Shown here piece by piece: positions 1 to 11,059 of a stretch of 64,000 nucleotides of DNA (its first letter is position 1; each line of letters starts with the position of its first letter). Position numbers and translations under genes: made by a program. Source of the stretch: Symsagittifera roscoffensis (lineage: Eukaryota; Xenacoelomorpha; Acoela; Convolutidae); the NCBI RefSeq assembly GCF_963678635.1, contig NC_087064.1, positions 37,209,716 to 37,273,715 on the forward strand, read 5' to 3'. A model generated the notes under the pieces. The model saw only the letters and a list, made by a program, of their open reading frames with translations. It did no database searches and was not told where the DNA came from.

Positions 1-597
1 TACACAAAGTGTAGAAGAACCGCACACCTCAATTTTCGTTCTCAGAATGATCATCTTTTTAGCCCACGATGAGCCGACAAGTTGGATCTCTCAACCATTC
101 CCTTTCCTATCCATCCAATCTCCAACACGACGATTTCCTCATTACAATTTCTGCCCACAATTATCTTGATTTGATTTCCACTACCTTACTAAAACACCAG
201 ACTTCTTAAAACATAACCTACTATATTTTTCATAAAACATAACCTCTTATTTTCCTCAATATACCTACTATAATCAAGCCCAACGCGCGCAATACGTAAA
301 TGCACATTGCCTACTCCCAACACTTTCATCGACATCTTACTATAAATTTACTAGACCACTAAAAGACCCCTAATTAACAAACCCGATGACAACGAACTTT
401 TTGACTCTATCCTTCGAGAACTAACTACTACACTTAACCTAAATCAATTCACCACCATAGGCTTAAATCAAACAATAAACCGATTCATTGCACAAAAAGC
501 TGATCGATTCGCTATTAACCACTATGACCACACTGTCACTGGATATATGGAAGATTCACCATACGACATTGACCCTAACATCAGCCACATAACATAA
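1..597 (+). other. Gene-poor left edge with an open stretch at about 355-597
   Basis: No complete gene is visible. From about 355 to the stop at 595-597 one plus-strand frame stays open for about 80 codons without a starting ATG. Its composition is protein-like (Asn/Thr/Asp rich, ending near Tyr-Met-Glu-Asp-Ser-Pro-Tyr-Asp-Ile-Asp). Another open stretch lies around 80-210 in a different frame. These could be the last exon of a gene lying to the left, or the tail of a decayed retroelement. I do not recognise the family. Confidence 0.25.
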
Positions 598-2217
598 ACC
601 ACTCACAATTTTTACACGTGTGTTTCGCTTTTTGTTTTTAGTTTTCACCAGCATTCATCTAAAAAAATAAAATTAAAATAAATTTTTTCAACTTTTTTTT
701 GTGAAATCTAATTATGTAACATTAATTATTCTAGTGCAGTACAATTCAAAACAAATGCATTAAATTGATAGTTTTGTAGTACAATTTAATTATGAAGTCG
801 TAATCTAATAAAGAAAAGTAAATCAATGAAAACTCACATTTTTATGTGCGCTCCTTATATAAAATCAGAATATTTGTCACTCACTCGCCCACATTTCACG
901 CACTCTTTCCACGCAAAATATGCAACTCGTTCTCATGGAATTGTCCAATAAAAAAATCAAGTTTTAGAAACTAACTGATAACAACTTTAACTTGCTTTTA
1001 TGCATTTCAAAACTTTCCCTCAAAGGGTCGGAAGGAATTATAAATATGATTAAACTAACCAAGGCAGTTTTTAATACCACAAAACCAACCGCATGTATTA
1101 GAAAGTCTCATGGTACACAAACCAGATTAAACCCAGATTAAAACTGGACAAATTATTCTTTTGAAACCCACATTCAAGTTTTATTAAAAACACTTGAAAC
1201 ACTATAAACTCAAAAAACACAAAACACGACAATCTGATTTGGATGAAAGGACACAATCAAAGACAAAAAAGAGAAAAGCACCTGGGTAAAAAAAGTTGAA
1301 CACAAAAAGAGACTCTGCTCAAAGATACGGTAAAATTATACTCCCTCAACTGGCCTGACCCAACAGTAAAGGACGTCTTGAGCATACTCTAAAGCCGGCC
1401 TCACCGCCCGCGCTACACCACGCTTCAGACGCGCACTCTCATTTTCGATGAGACTAGCTCTATGGTGAGCGAATCTTTAAAATAACCGACACAAAATAAA
1501 AGGCTTTTGCGAAAACAACTAATAAAAATCACAGCTAAAACTGATCTCACTATCAAGGTGAAGATTTAAATTTGCAATGTATAAAGATTTCTTAGAGCAA
1601 AATAAACGAGCCGCAAAGGGAGATGAAAACTCCATGACATTCCGACTCTGGAATTGCAAACCTATTGGTTTGTTGCCGTAGCCACAACCCTCACATGATT
1701 TAAAGTATGAACCCAACATCGCAGCAAAGGTACCCATTGAAGAAGAACAATGGCCAACTCGATATTGAACCCACATACGAGTCCTAGTCACTGGGCGCTT
1801 TACACAGAGAAGTCAAACCCCATCTCGCTATTCCTATTTCATGAATAGTTGAGAATTCACGTAGTCTCACTCTTAACGAAATCAACAAATCATTGCAAAT
1901 CATCAATAATTCATGGACTTAAACTGAAACTGCTTGTTTTGTCTTCACACCGTTCAGTTTATCGCATACAAGCCTTTTTGGCCACAAGCAATTGTTACGC
2001 ATTTTCCTGGTTCTCTCCAGTCATCAGATCTTCACCCAGGCAATGCAACTTTCTATCGGACTGGAAATTGCAGGTTATCGTCACCAAGTTGTACACCGTG
2101 TTTTAACCGTGCAAAATGCTGTCCGCGTTTTGTTTGTTTTCACATCAGTTGTAGCTCTCCATATCATTTCAAGACTCCAAAACCAGGAGTGTTTCAACGA
2201 TTGCGACACTGCTGTTA
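598..2217. other. AT-rich intergenic DNA, nothing recognised
   Basis: The short ORFs here, on either strand, have low-complexity or shadow-like composition and no recognisable motif. No RNA gene, terminal repeat or palindrome of note was found. Confidence 0.5.
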
Positions 2218-2424
2218 GTTTTTTTCTCGAGAAATTCATCTCGAAATTCTAGCCATAATTCCCCCTAATAATGCAAGTTGGATATTTAAAAATCCTCAAT
2301 TTCTTCCTCCAACAAACACTTGGCTTGATCCGTTTGCTAGTCCTTTCCCTGATTGTCATTATCCTATTACTTCAACACTGCATGATCATATCGGATTGAA
2401 AATCCCACATGTCGTCATTGATTA
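2218..2424 (+). other. Possible coding fragment without a start codon
   Basis: One plus-strand frame is open from just after a TAG at about 2217 to TAA at 2422-2424, about 67 codons. The translation is Pro/Trp/Asp/His rich (it includes Thr-Trp-Leu-Asp-Pro-Phe-Ala-Ser-Pro-Phe-Pro) and looks more protein-like than the surrounding AT-rich DNA. It has no ATG and no recognised domain. It may be an exon or a retroelement relic. Confidence 0.2.
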
Positions 2425-3751
2425 ATGGATTGCGGGCCATTCAAACAACTGTAATCAGTTGTTAGAACGGCTTGTATAAGTTCAAGTTCACATTCACTAT
2501 TAGATTTTGAGATTCGTCAACAAGTCTCAGCTCTTTATTTGAGAGTTGCCTGATTTCATCAAAATTCCTCAAAGCCTCCAATTCTTTTGGTTCTTTCATG
2601 TGCAACCTTAACTTCGCTCTGTGAACCTCAATTAAGTCTTATAATATCATTATCGGACCCATTGGCACTTTTATCAGAGCATTTTTCTCTTCTTGGATCT
2701 TTCCCTCTCTTCTTAATCATCTTAATCATACTCATTCTTAGTCATTTACGCTAACAACAAGTGAAGCGAAGACGTAATTCGGAGAAATGGAGCTGCCAGC
2801 TACCAGGTCGTGGATTCGGCTAGTGATCTCAATTCTTTTTTAAAATCATGCTTCAAAACTGATCTCCAAGGTAGGCTTTTTAGCTGCTCCATGGTTTCCA
2901 CCTATTCCACCCCGATAAGTTTCTAGTGTCCGGTACTGTTAACCGGTCGTGTTCTACGGCTGTTGAAAAGCCAATTGCTCTACATCGTCCGTCATTCATT
3001 CTGGAGGGTTGAAATTTTACTGCCATCAAGGGTACTGTTTTTATTTCCAAAGTAGCACTGGTAGGGTTTCGGTCACCTTCTTAGAAGCTGCAGAGCTTGC
3101 TGATTTCATTCCTACCGTAAGAATGGGTGTTACCATCGTTTCAGTGCTTTTTGAGATCACCAGGGAGCAATCATTCTACCTGTGAGGCGAAAATTCGTAA
3201 CAGTAGATTAAGCGGGGAATAATTGTGTTTTCTGCGATCTATGAAAGGCTATTTAGCCTTCTAAGCATATTCCGTTTCTCTTATTTTCCCACACTCCAGA
3301 CTACTGAGTTATTTTGTTGAGCGAAGCTCTTTCTGTGCGTTTTGCGACTCAAGGCCTTTTTTTGCGTCTAGAGCTTTCAAGTGGTACCACTATTGCAGCC
3401 GTAATCGGTCAGGCCGTGGTAGACCTGAAGCTAGAGGTCAAGTGAGAGCTCGTACTCGCGCACTATGATTGCCATGGCAGGGGATCAGTTGCACGATCTG
3501 ACGATCTCAAAGTGAACGCCTTACCACTATGCTAATTAAGTGCTTTAAGGAATACTGATCCACGCGCAATATTCCTCTCGTGCCGGATGTAAGCGTAGCG
3601 GAACGAAGCGGAGCAAGTGTATTCTACTTGCCAATGCCTGGTTACGAATTGTCGCCTATTCCGAATTGTCGGCCTAACCATTCTACCAACTCGTTAAAAA
3701 AGTTCATTCGCTATTTTTCGCCACTTAAGCAGTCTTGATTGCAATTGAAAC
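2425..3751. other. Intergenic DNA, nothing recognised
   Basis: There is no open frame of note and no clear repeat structure. The stretch from about 3100 to 3660 is less AT-rich than its neighbours, but I could not assign it. Confidence 0.45.
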
Positions 3752-3981
3752 GAAAAGCCGAAAAATTATAGTACTAACCATTTTTGGTGAACAATGTTAG
3801 AACAAATTAATTTTGTTACTGTTGTTGATAATGCAATTTCTATGGTTAAAATGGTGTTTAAATCTGTTTTTAAACACCATTTTAACCATAGAAATTGCCT
3901 TACCAACAACAGTAACAAAATTAGTTTGCACTAACATTTTGTTCGCCAAAAATGGTTAGTACTATAATTTTTTTGGCTTCT
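3752..3981. mobile_element. Palindromic MITE-like element
   Basis: The left arm (about 3752-3857) and right arm (about 3868-3981) are near-perfect reverse complements, separated by roughly ten bases. The arm ends read AAAAATTATAGTACTAACCA and its complement. No coding capacity is present, so this is a non-autonomous foldback or MITE-type insertion, about 230 bp long and 0.4 kb upstream of the sulfatase start. Folded as RNA it would make a stem of about 100 bp. I did not identify a convincing target-site duplication. Confidence 0.75.
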
Positions 3982-4434
3982 AGACATTGTTCTGTTGGTA
4001 TGACGGTTTGTTGAACATCAACTGGTGCAATGAAATACCGAAAAGAACAATATGAAAAACTCGACGCAATAGTTCATCAAGTTAATTTATTGAAACATCA
4101 AATTTCAAAAAATTAGGATCTTCGAACTGCTTTGAGTGGCTTGTCATTTGACTAAATAAGTATTCAGATAATTTATGCGAACTAACAGTTTTCTTTTAGC
4201 CATCATGCGCTGCTGATATAAGTTTTGAAAGGGTTATTTAAGTTTTCGTTTTGTTGGCCCTTCGACTTGTTGGCCTGTCACGGATTGCCTAATATTTGTG
4301 ATCAAATATATAATTTACTCGGTGATCAATTCATTTACTAAAACAGAACAATTTATGCGATGATAATTGCATAAGCGAACACTGAAGCTCCATCCTACAA
4401 ATTGTGTAATTTGAATTCGATCGAAATCATTAAA
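3982..4434. other. 5' flank of the sulfatase gene
   Basis: This stretch separates the MITE from the sulfatase start and should hold its promoter and 5' UTR. No TATA box or other core element stands out. An in-frame upstream ATG at 4402 would add 11 residues before the hydrophobic signal peptide. Confidence 0.35.
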
Positions 4435-7168
4435 ATGCGCACACTAAATTTGGTTTTTCTTCTAATTCAAATGGTCATTTTGTCATCGTGCCAAACACCT
4501 AAGCCGAACATTGTTTTCCTCCTCGCTGACGATTATGGGTGGAACGACATTGGATTCCACGGCAGTCGCCAAGTCAAGACCCCCTTTTTGGACAAGCTGG
4601 CGAACGAGGGAGTCATTTTGAACAACTATTACGTCAGTCCACTTTGCACACCGAGTCGGGCGGCACTGATGACCGGACGGCATCCAGTGCGCACCGGGTT
4701 GCAGTACTACGTCATAGAAGCAGGGCAACGTCTGGGTGTCCCGCTGAACTACAAACTCATGCCGGAGTATCTGAACGATTTGGGATATGAGAGTCATATT
4801 GTGGGAAAATGGCATCTCGGTTTTTTCCACCGAAAGTATGAAACTTACTTGGTGGCTTAAACCTCTGTTTACAGCCTTTGAGATCCCTAAAATGACCCTT
4901 CGGTTCACTAAAATAATTGATTCAAAATCGACCCTAAATGCGTGTTTAAATACGAGCGCTTGATCTTCCCAAGGAAGCAATTTTTAACTGTTTTGTTTTT
5001 TAAAGTTTTGATTGAGACAGTGAGATAACGAAGAAGACCAATGTTAACTATATTGATACTAGTTGATCCTTTGATTCTTTTCAGTTACACGCCTACATAT
5101 CGAGGGTTCAAATCATTCTACGGCTACTACATGGGACACAATGACTACTTCGACCATCATGATTACGAGGGTTAAAAGTTAATATTGAACAGCATGTTGA
5201 GACGAGCAACACTAACTTTTTGAATCTACATCTTGTATAGGTGTTTTTTTATGTTTCACGAGCAGGGAAAGAATGCCAAAACCTTTTTTGAAAGTCCTTG
5301 TTAAGCTGTTTTCCAGAGACTAATTACATTTCTAATTACATTTGTTTTCCTGAGAATCTTTGAATTATAATCCAATTTCTTCCAAAACCCCTTTTTTGTT
5401 TTTACAGGAAGTATAAACGAAGTCGTATTTGTAATGAAAAAAGAGACACATCAAACTTGTCATTCATTTTAGGTCCCCCTGTTGACCGCAACTGGTGGGG
5501 GTTGGACTGGCACTACGACCAAGACATGACCCTGACAGATGTGTACTCTGACTTTGGTGTGTACAGTACTCGAGTGTTCGCCAGGAGAGCAGGCGGAATC
5601 ATAGCCCAACATGACTTCGAATCCAAGCCTCTCTTTCTCTATGTCCCCTTTCAGAGTGTCCACACTGCCAATTACCTGACAGATCCACTCCAAGTGCCAC
5701 AGGACACCGAATTCCAGTTCCCGGTACTCGTTTTTATCTCGAAAAAGGAAATTAATTAATACAATGAATTACTTTTTATTTGTTCTTAAGTTTTTGAATT
5801 TTTCCTCAATGTTTTTAGAAACTGTAGAAAGTCAAATATGTTTTTGCTGGTGTCTGAATGTTTTACAAGCTGCAGAAAATTGGTTATGTTTCAGGCTGCT
5901 GTTATGTTATTATAAGTTACTTGGAATACTTGAAAATTTTCAGTACATTTGGGACAACCGTCGTCGCAAATACGTGGGAAATGTCTACGAAATGGACGTG
6001 GCAGTTTCCAATATCTACAGAGCTCTAGAGTCTCGAGGAGTGCTGGACAACACAATCATTGTGTTCAGCACTGACAACGGGGGAGCTCCGAACGGATATG
6101 ATTCGAACTATGGAAGCAACTTCCCCCTACGAGCGGGCAAGGGATACTTCTTCGAGGGAGGTGCCAGAGGCGTCGGGTTTGTGTGGGGGGATGTGTTCAA
6201 AAAGAGGTCGGGAGAGGTTTCGATGGACCTGATGCATGTTAGTGACTGGATGCCGACGTTGTACGAGGCTGCGGGTGGTTCAGTTGGCAAACTAGGCGAC
6301 ATAGACGGTCATAGTTTGTGGCCAGTGCTGACTGGAGTGAACAGAACGTGTCCTCGGAGTGAAGTGTTGGTTAATTTGAACCCGGTTCTCAACTCAAAGG
6401 CTATCAAAGTGGGCAAATACAAGTACCTATTGAATCCATACGATCGATGGGACGCTGAGTAAGTTATCAGGAAAACGCTGAAAAGTTATCAGCTGAGTTT
6501 TATTTATCAAGGATATTTCTTGAGCACTTTTCAAGATGCCGACTTCAAAAAACACAAGTGGCTCACACTATTCCATCTTCTGCTCACACTTGAATAGTGT
6601 GAGCAGAAGATGGACACTAAAACCTGTAAAAATCAAAAGATCCCGGGAAAATATTGCTAAATACGTAGAACTCCTACCAATCCTACCAATCTGTCCTAGC
6701 AAATAATCCTTATTTCTGAGTCAATTAAGGTTCAATGATACATAATTAAACTCATGCTAGCAGAGGCAGTTGAGAGCAGATCGCCTGATTTTTAGTTACG
6801 ACAACTGGTTCAAAGCAGCAGGGGACGAACCTTTCAGTTTTGAAGAAATGTTGCCAAACACCACACAGGCCCAGATATGGTGTGGAGAAGTGCCGACCGA
6901 CATCGACACCAAATGTCACTCCAAAATCACAGGACTGGACGAGTGTGTATTTGACATCGAAAGTGACCCCTGTGAGTACTACAACCTAGTGGATGAGCCG
7001 CAGTTTAAACAGGTCAAAGAAGATCTGTTGAAGAGAGTTGAGTATTGGGAAGGATTGCAAGTAGATCCTCTGATTCCGGGATACGATGCATTGGGGAATC
7101 CAAAGTATCAAAATAATGTGTTTAAGCCCTGGACCACAGATCCAAGAATTCCTCCAAATGGTCTATGA
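4435..7168 (+). CDS. ARSB: Arylsulfatase B-type sulfatase, five exons
   Basis: Exons are 4435-4835, 5085-5170, 5473-5723, 5944-6458 and 6796-7168. All introns are GT-AG and phases join without a break, giving 541 aa, normal for arylsulfatase B. Family role: hydrolysis of sulfate esters on glycosaminoglycans such as dermatan sulfate, in lysosomes or outside the cell. Residues 1-19 are a hydrophobic signal peptide. Start 4435 is preferred to the in-frame ATG at 4402 because the signal then begins at the N terminus. Seen motifs: Ala-Asp-Asp (metal ligands D32, D33), the formylglycine motif C71-T-P-S-R, G-K-W-H-L-G at 124-129, and D290-N291-G-G. The intron-2 donor (G|GTTAAA, after 5170) is weak. 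A lone frame running back into intron 3 (from 5764) is fortuitous. The nearest relatives are ARSB/ARSI/ARSJ; I cannot separate these without a tree. Polyadenylation signal not located. Confidence 0.92.
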
Positions 7169-7528
7169 ACACGAAAACTTTTTCTGGATTGTTTTGAGCT
7201 ATTCTGATTTTTTTATAAGCTATAAAAGAGAGCCTAAAACTCAGCCATACACTTGTGAAACAATTTATACTTGCCAATTAACTCATCAGAATGAATTAGT
7301 AGGCGAGTCTATATGAACTGTCTCTAACACATCACAAAACTGGTATGATCTGCAGAACTTGCGTCAAAGCGAATTGGGACGACGTCCAAGCGGTATTTCA
7401 GGTATTGCGTATCGCATGATTCAGAATTTTGAGCTTTTTATGATAAAATTTTTGATCAAATGTTTCGGATGGATGCTGTGATAAAACTTTTTTCTTTTTG
7501 TTACATCTGTTCACAGGAACCGTATGCG
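7169..7528. other. 3' flank of the sulfatase gene
   Basis: This should contain the 3' UTR. I saw no clean AATAAA within the first 350 bases after the stop codon. No other feature was found. Confidence 0.35.
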
Positions 7529-8912
7529 TTTGAGTATCAACAACAAACAAAGCCAAAATTAGGCACCCAAAAATTGAAGAGAGGGTGGAAAAGCAATGAA
7601 TGAAGGTTAATCGAAAAGAATAATTATATTAAAATCTGTGTAAAGTTTTACAATGAACTCCTGCATCAATTAGTTGCATAAATAATTACCCTTGTTTTAT
7701 GACAGGAAAAATTTCCTCCCTTTTAGTCAGGACATTGGGGCACAAATACTCGTCTCGTTAAAAAGAACTTTAAAATGGGACATCCATTTGCTAAATTTTT
7801 CTTTATGACGCCCATGTAGTTGCCATGTCATGTCTTCTATCAAAGTACCAACTTTAAACAAACATGGACGAGAGTTTCCTGAAAAAAATTGGTGGACGGA
7901 CGCTAAAGCACCATCCAAAAGTCATTCTACTTGGTTTGCTAAATCTGGATACCTCATTAGACACTCATCATACGAACTGCCACTATATTTTACGCCAGAA
8001 AAACTTTGTTGATCGTTTTTTTTTGGAAGCTATTTTTGTTTTTTGAAAACATTGTGTGCAAAGAAGTCATTGTAACACATATGATATTTTTTTAATTTAA
8101 AAAATTTAATTCTGCAAGCTTATCACCTGAAAAAAGAATTCCTCACCGTTAAAAACTGACCGTTAAAAATTAAACTTACCATTAAACTGGCTATTAAACT
8201 GACCAACTCAAAATGACCATTTTGAAACAAAACGACTGAATTGAAATGTATGTCTAAGGGAATTCATGCCATCAGCTCTGCTACTAAAATTGAGTATCAA
8301 CAACGTAAAAAGCGAAAATAAGGCGCCCAAAAATCAAAGAAAAGCAATGAATGATGGTTAACGGAAAAGAAAAATTATTTTAAAATCTGTTCAAAGTATT
8401 ACAACAAACTCCTTGTCGAAAACTATTAAAATGGGGCCTCCGTTTGCTAAAATTTTTATTACTGACGCCTATGCAGTTGTCATTTCACGTCTTCCACCAA
8501 AGTATTTGACTCTTAAACGAATATGGACGATAATTTTTCGAAATGAATTGTTGGACGGCGATTAAAGCACTATCCAATATTCTTTCCAGTAGGTTCGCTA
8601 TATCAGCAAACTTCATTAGACGGGCATCATACGAACTGCCACTATAGTTTACTCTAGGAAAATTTTAATTAGGTTTTTTTGGAAGCTATTTTTGTTTTTC
8701 AAAAATATATTCTCACAGAAGTCACCGTGACACAAATGATTTTTATTAAAGATTGAGGAATCTAAATCTGCAAGCTTATTTCCTCCAAAAAACACTAAAG
8801 GTTCATCGAAAAAAAAAATAACTGAACATTTAAAATTAAACTTACTATTAAACTGGCCAAAAAATGAACATTTTGAAACAAAAGAATTGAATCGAAACAT
8901 ATGGCTAAGGTA
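7529..8912 (+). repeat. Diverged direct tandem duplication (two ~0.7-kb units)
   Basis: Unit 1 (about 7529-8264) and unit 2 (about 8292-8912) match along their length with many substitutions and indels. Both begin GAGTATCAACAAC, share the run CATCATACGAACTGCCACTATA at 7967 and 8626, and end in matching ACATTTTGAAACAAAA-like sequence. Small ORFs in unit 1 are broken in unit 2, so no protein is conserved. This may be two copies of a dispersed repeat inserted side by side, or a local duplication. Confidence 0.65.
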
Positions 8913-10214
8913 ACCAAATTTACACAAAGTTGGTTGTGCTGCTTCCTTACGAACATATCACAACAAAATTCTGTAGATTGCCGTAGTAAAGCCCAAAACT
9001 CACACAAATTGGGGAAAATTTTGAGCTAATAAACAACTGAATTGTTTTGTGCCCTAAGATATGAATATACCATGATCTTATAAATCATTTCAAGAACTTT
9101 GGAAATAGGGATGGTGTTTAGTCAGGGGAAGGTTGAGGAGCGGTATATGGTGACTGGGTAGCTAGCCAATGAAAATGAAAATCAAAGAACTCAGGAAAAA
9201 TCAAAGCTAGAAAAACAATGTGAAAAAGCTCTAAAATATGAGCCATTCAAAATCTCGTTACATTCTGCTTCTGGACTGGAAATTGCAACATAATGACAGA
9301 TTATAAGTCCGAGTTGAAGGCGTAGACAAGTTACTTGCCGCAAGCTCGAACTATTTTCAGCTAAACTTGAGACATACATGTTGTCTGAGTAACTAGCCCG
9401 AAAGTGGTCATTTCCGGTTCATAGTCAATGGTAAACTGATTGTGAAATCGTTGACCTTGGGCAACGAAATCATTCATAATTTTCAATAAATTTATGAGAC
9501 AACGTTTCAGTTACAGAAAAATTTTGACCTCCAATTTAAAAATTTAAAAATTTGTCCATTAAAATTTATTAAACTCTGTCCAAATAGTGTAATTATTTCT
9601 CATTTTTAGAGAAAAAAAAATAAATATTTTTTTTTGCGAGATAATATAAACGATTTGTTAACGTGCGAGATTTTGTAAACTAGTTATAACTAGTTTTTTT
9701 TTAAAGTTTTCTTGTCTGACCAGAACGTAAGTACCTTGTTTTTACACCTCAAACTCAGGGGCGGATTTAAAGGGGGCGGACGCGGGACAATCGGTTTTGA
9801 ATTACCGCGGGACATTCGGTATTTTCGACAGTGCTCGAGGTACAAGCGCACAAAACTGCTCCACCTAAGATAATATGTTCACTTTGTTTCAATGTACTCC
9901 AAACATCATTCAGCTAACAGTTTAAAAGTATGACGCTGGCGGTAGTAAAAAGAAAGACTCGCCGCACAACAAGACCATTTTTGGTGAAAGTCATGGACCA
10001 TGTGTAGGCCTTCTCGTGGCGGTCCTGTATGTCAGCAGCAAATATGTTGATCTTGCTAACTGCACATCAAAAACACATATATACTGGATTATTTTGCAAT
10101 CTGCATCTGTATAACGCTTATGCAAGCAAAAAAATCCGACAACAATTCGATTACTTAAGCTTTGCGCGACCCATGTTGCGACTTAAAAACAAGTGCTCAA
10201 GAAAAATTTCCAGC
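8913..10214. other. Intergenic DNA, nothing recognised
   Basis: No credible ORF is present on either strand. A GC-richer patch at about 9760-9850 has no recognisable structure. Confidence 0.45.
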
Positions 10215-10416
10215 GATCTTCAGGAATAATAGTGATCTCCAGGAATAATAGTGATCTTCAGGAATAATAGTGATCTTCAGGAATAATAGTGATCTTCAGG
10301 AATAATAGTGATCTTCAGGAATAATAGTGATCTTCAGGAATAATAGTGATCTTCAGGAATAATAGTGATCTTCAGGAATAATAGTGATCTTCAGGAATAA
10401 TAGTGATCTTCAGGAA
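10215..10416. repeat. 19-bp minisatellite
   Basis: The unit GATCTTCAGGAATAATAGT is repeated ten times plus a partial copy. Units are nearly identical: the second has CTCC for CTTC, and the others look the same. There are no spacers, so it is not a CRISPR array. Such homogeneity implies recent slippage or unequal exchange. Confidence 0.95.
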
Positions 10417-10502
10417 AATTTGCTCACCGTAAACTAATATTTTCTGGAATTTCTGCAATCTATGAGTTCTTTTCAAAAAGTGAATTTTGTAAATGGTTTT
10501 CT

Positions 10503-10854
10503 ACCCGAGTCGAGATTTTTCACTTAATTTGAAGCTAGATCTGAGCGGTTTGAGCGGTTTTTTTTAGACGATTGCGCTCAAAAGCTTGCTTCATAAAGAG
10601 CGGTTTGAGCGGTTTATTTGGAAAAACCGCTCAAAAACCGTTCAAACCTTGCCCGGTTTTTGAGCATTTTTTCAAAGATCAGCCGCTCAAAAACCGTTCA
10701 AACCGTGCGCGGTTTTTGAGTGGTTGTTTTAGATAAACCACTCATAAACCGCTCAAACCGCTCATTATGAAGCAAGATTTTGCGAGCAATTGTCTAAAAA
10801 ACCGCTCAAACCGCTCAAATCTTGTTTCAATTAGGTGAAAATCTCGACTCAGGT
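10503..10854. mobile_element. Foldback element rich in GAGCGGTTT motifs
   Basis: The ends ACCCGAGTCGAGATTTT (from 10503) and its complement (to 10854) bound two inverted arms. Each arm carries several GAGCGGTTTGAGCGGTTT units or the complementary AACCGCTCAAACCGCTC form. The arms pair along about 110 bp, with further inverted GAGCGGTTT-type repeats in the middle. There is no coding capacity. A non-autonomous foldback transposon is the best reading. Confidence 0.75.
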
Positions 10855-11059
10855 CATAAGCGGCGTTTTTTACAGTCACTTTATTAATAGGTTTTATCGG
10901 GTCTGACTTACTTCAGGTATATCTATCTGGAGGGTAAGTCTCCTCCGCTTCATGACAAGAGGCTTGAGATTGAAACGTTCTAATCGGAGGGTAATTAACC
11001 TTCCGTTTTTGTTTCAAAAGAATTTCGCTTTAGTGTGCAAACAGCTCAAAACAAATTTA
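10855..11059. other. Spacer between the foldback element and the copia remnant
   Basis: It contains two similar segments reading roughly GGAGGGTAA at 10931 and 10986. Nothing else is recognised. Confidence 0.3.

Noticed and set aside
4483-4980. 165-codon minus-strand ORF
   Set aside because: It is antisense to sulfatase exon 1, whose frame carries the catalytic motif.
10215-10416. Regular repeats resembling a CRISPR array
   Set aside because: The 19-bp units abut with no spacers, and the window is clearly eukaryotic.
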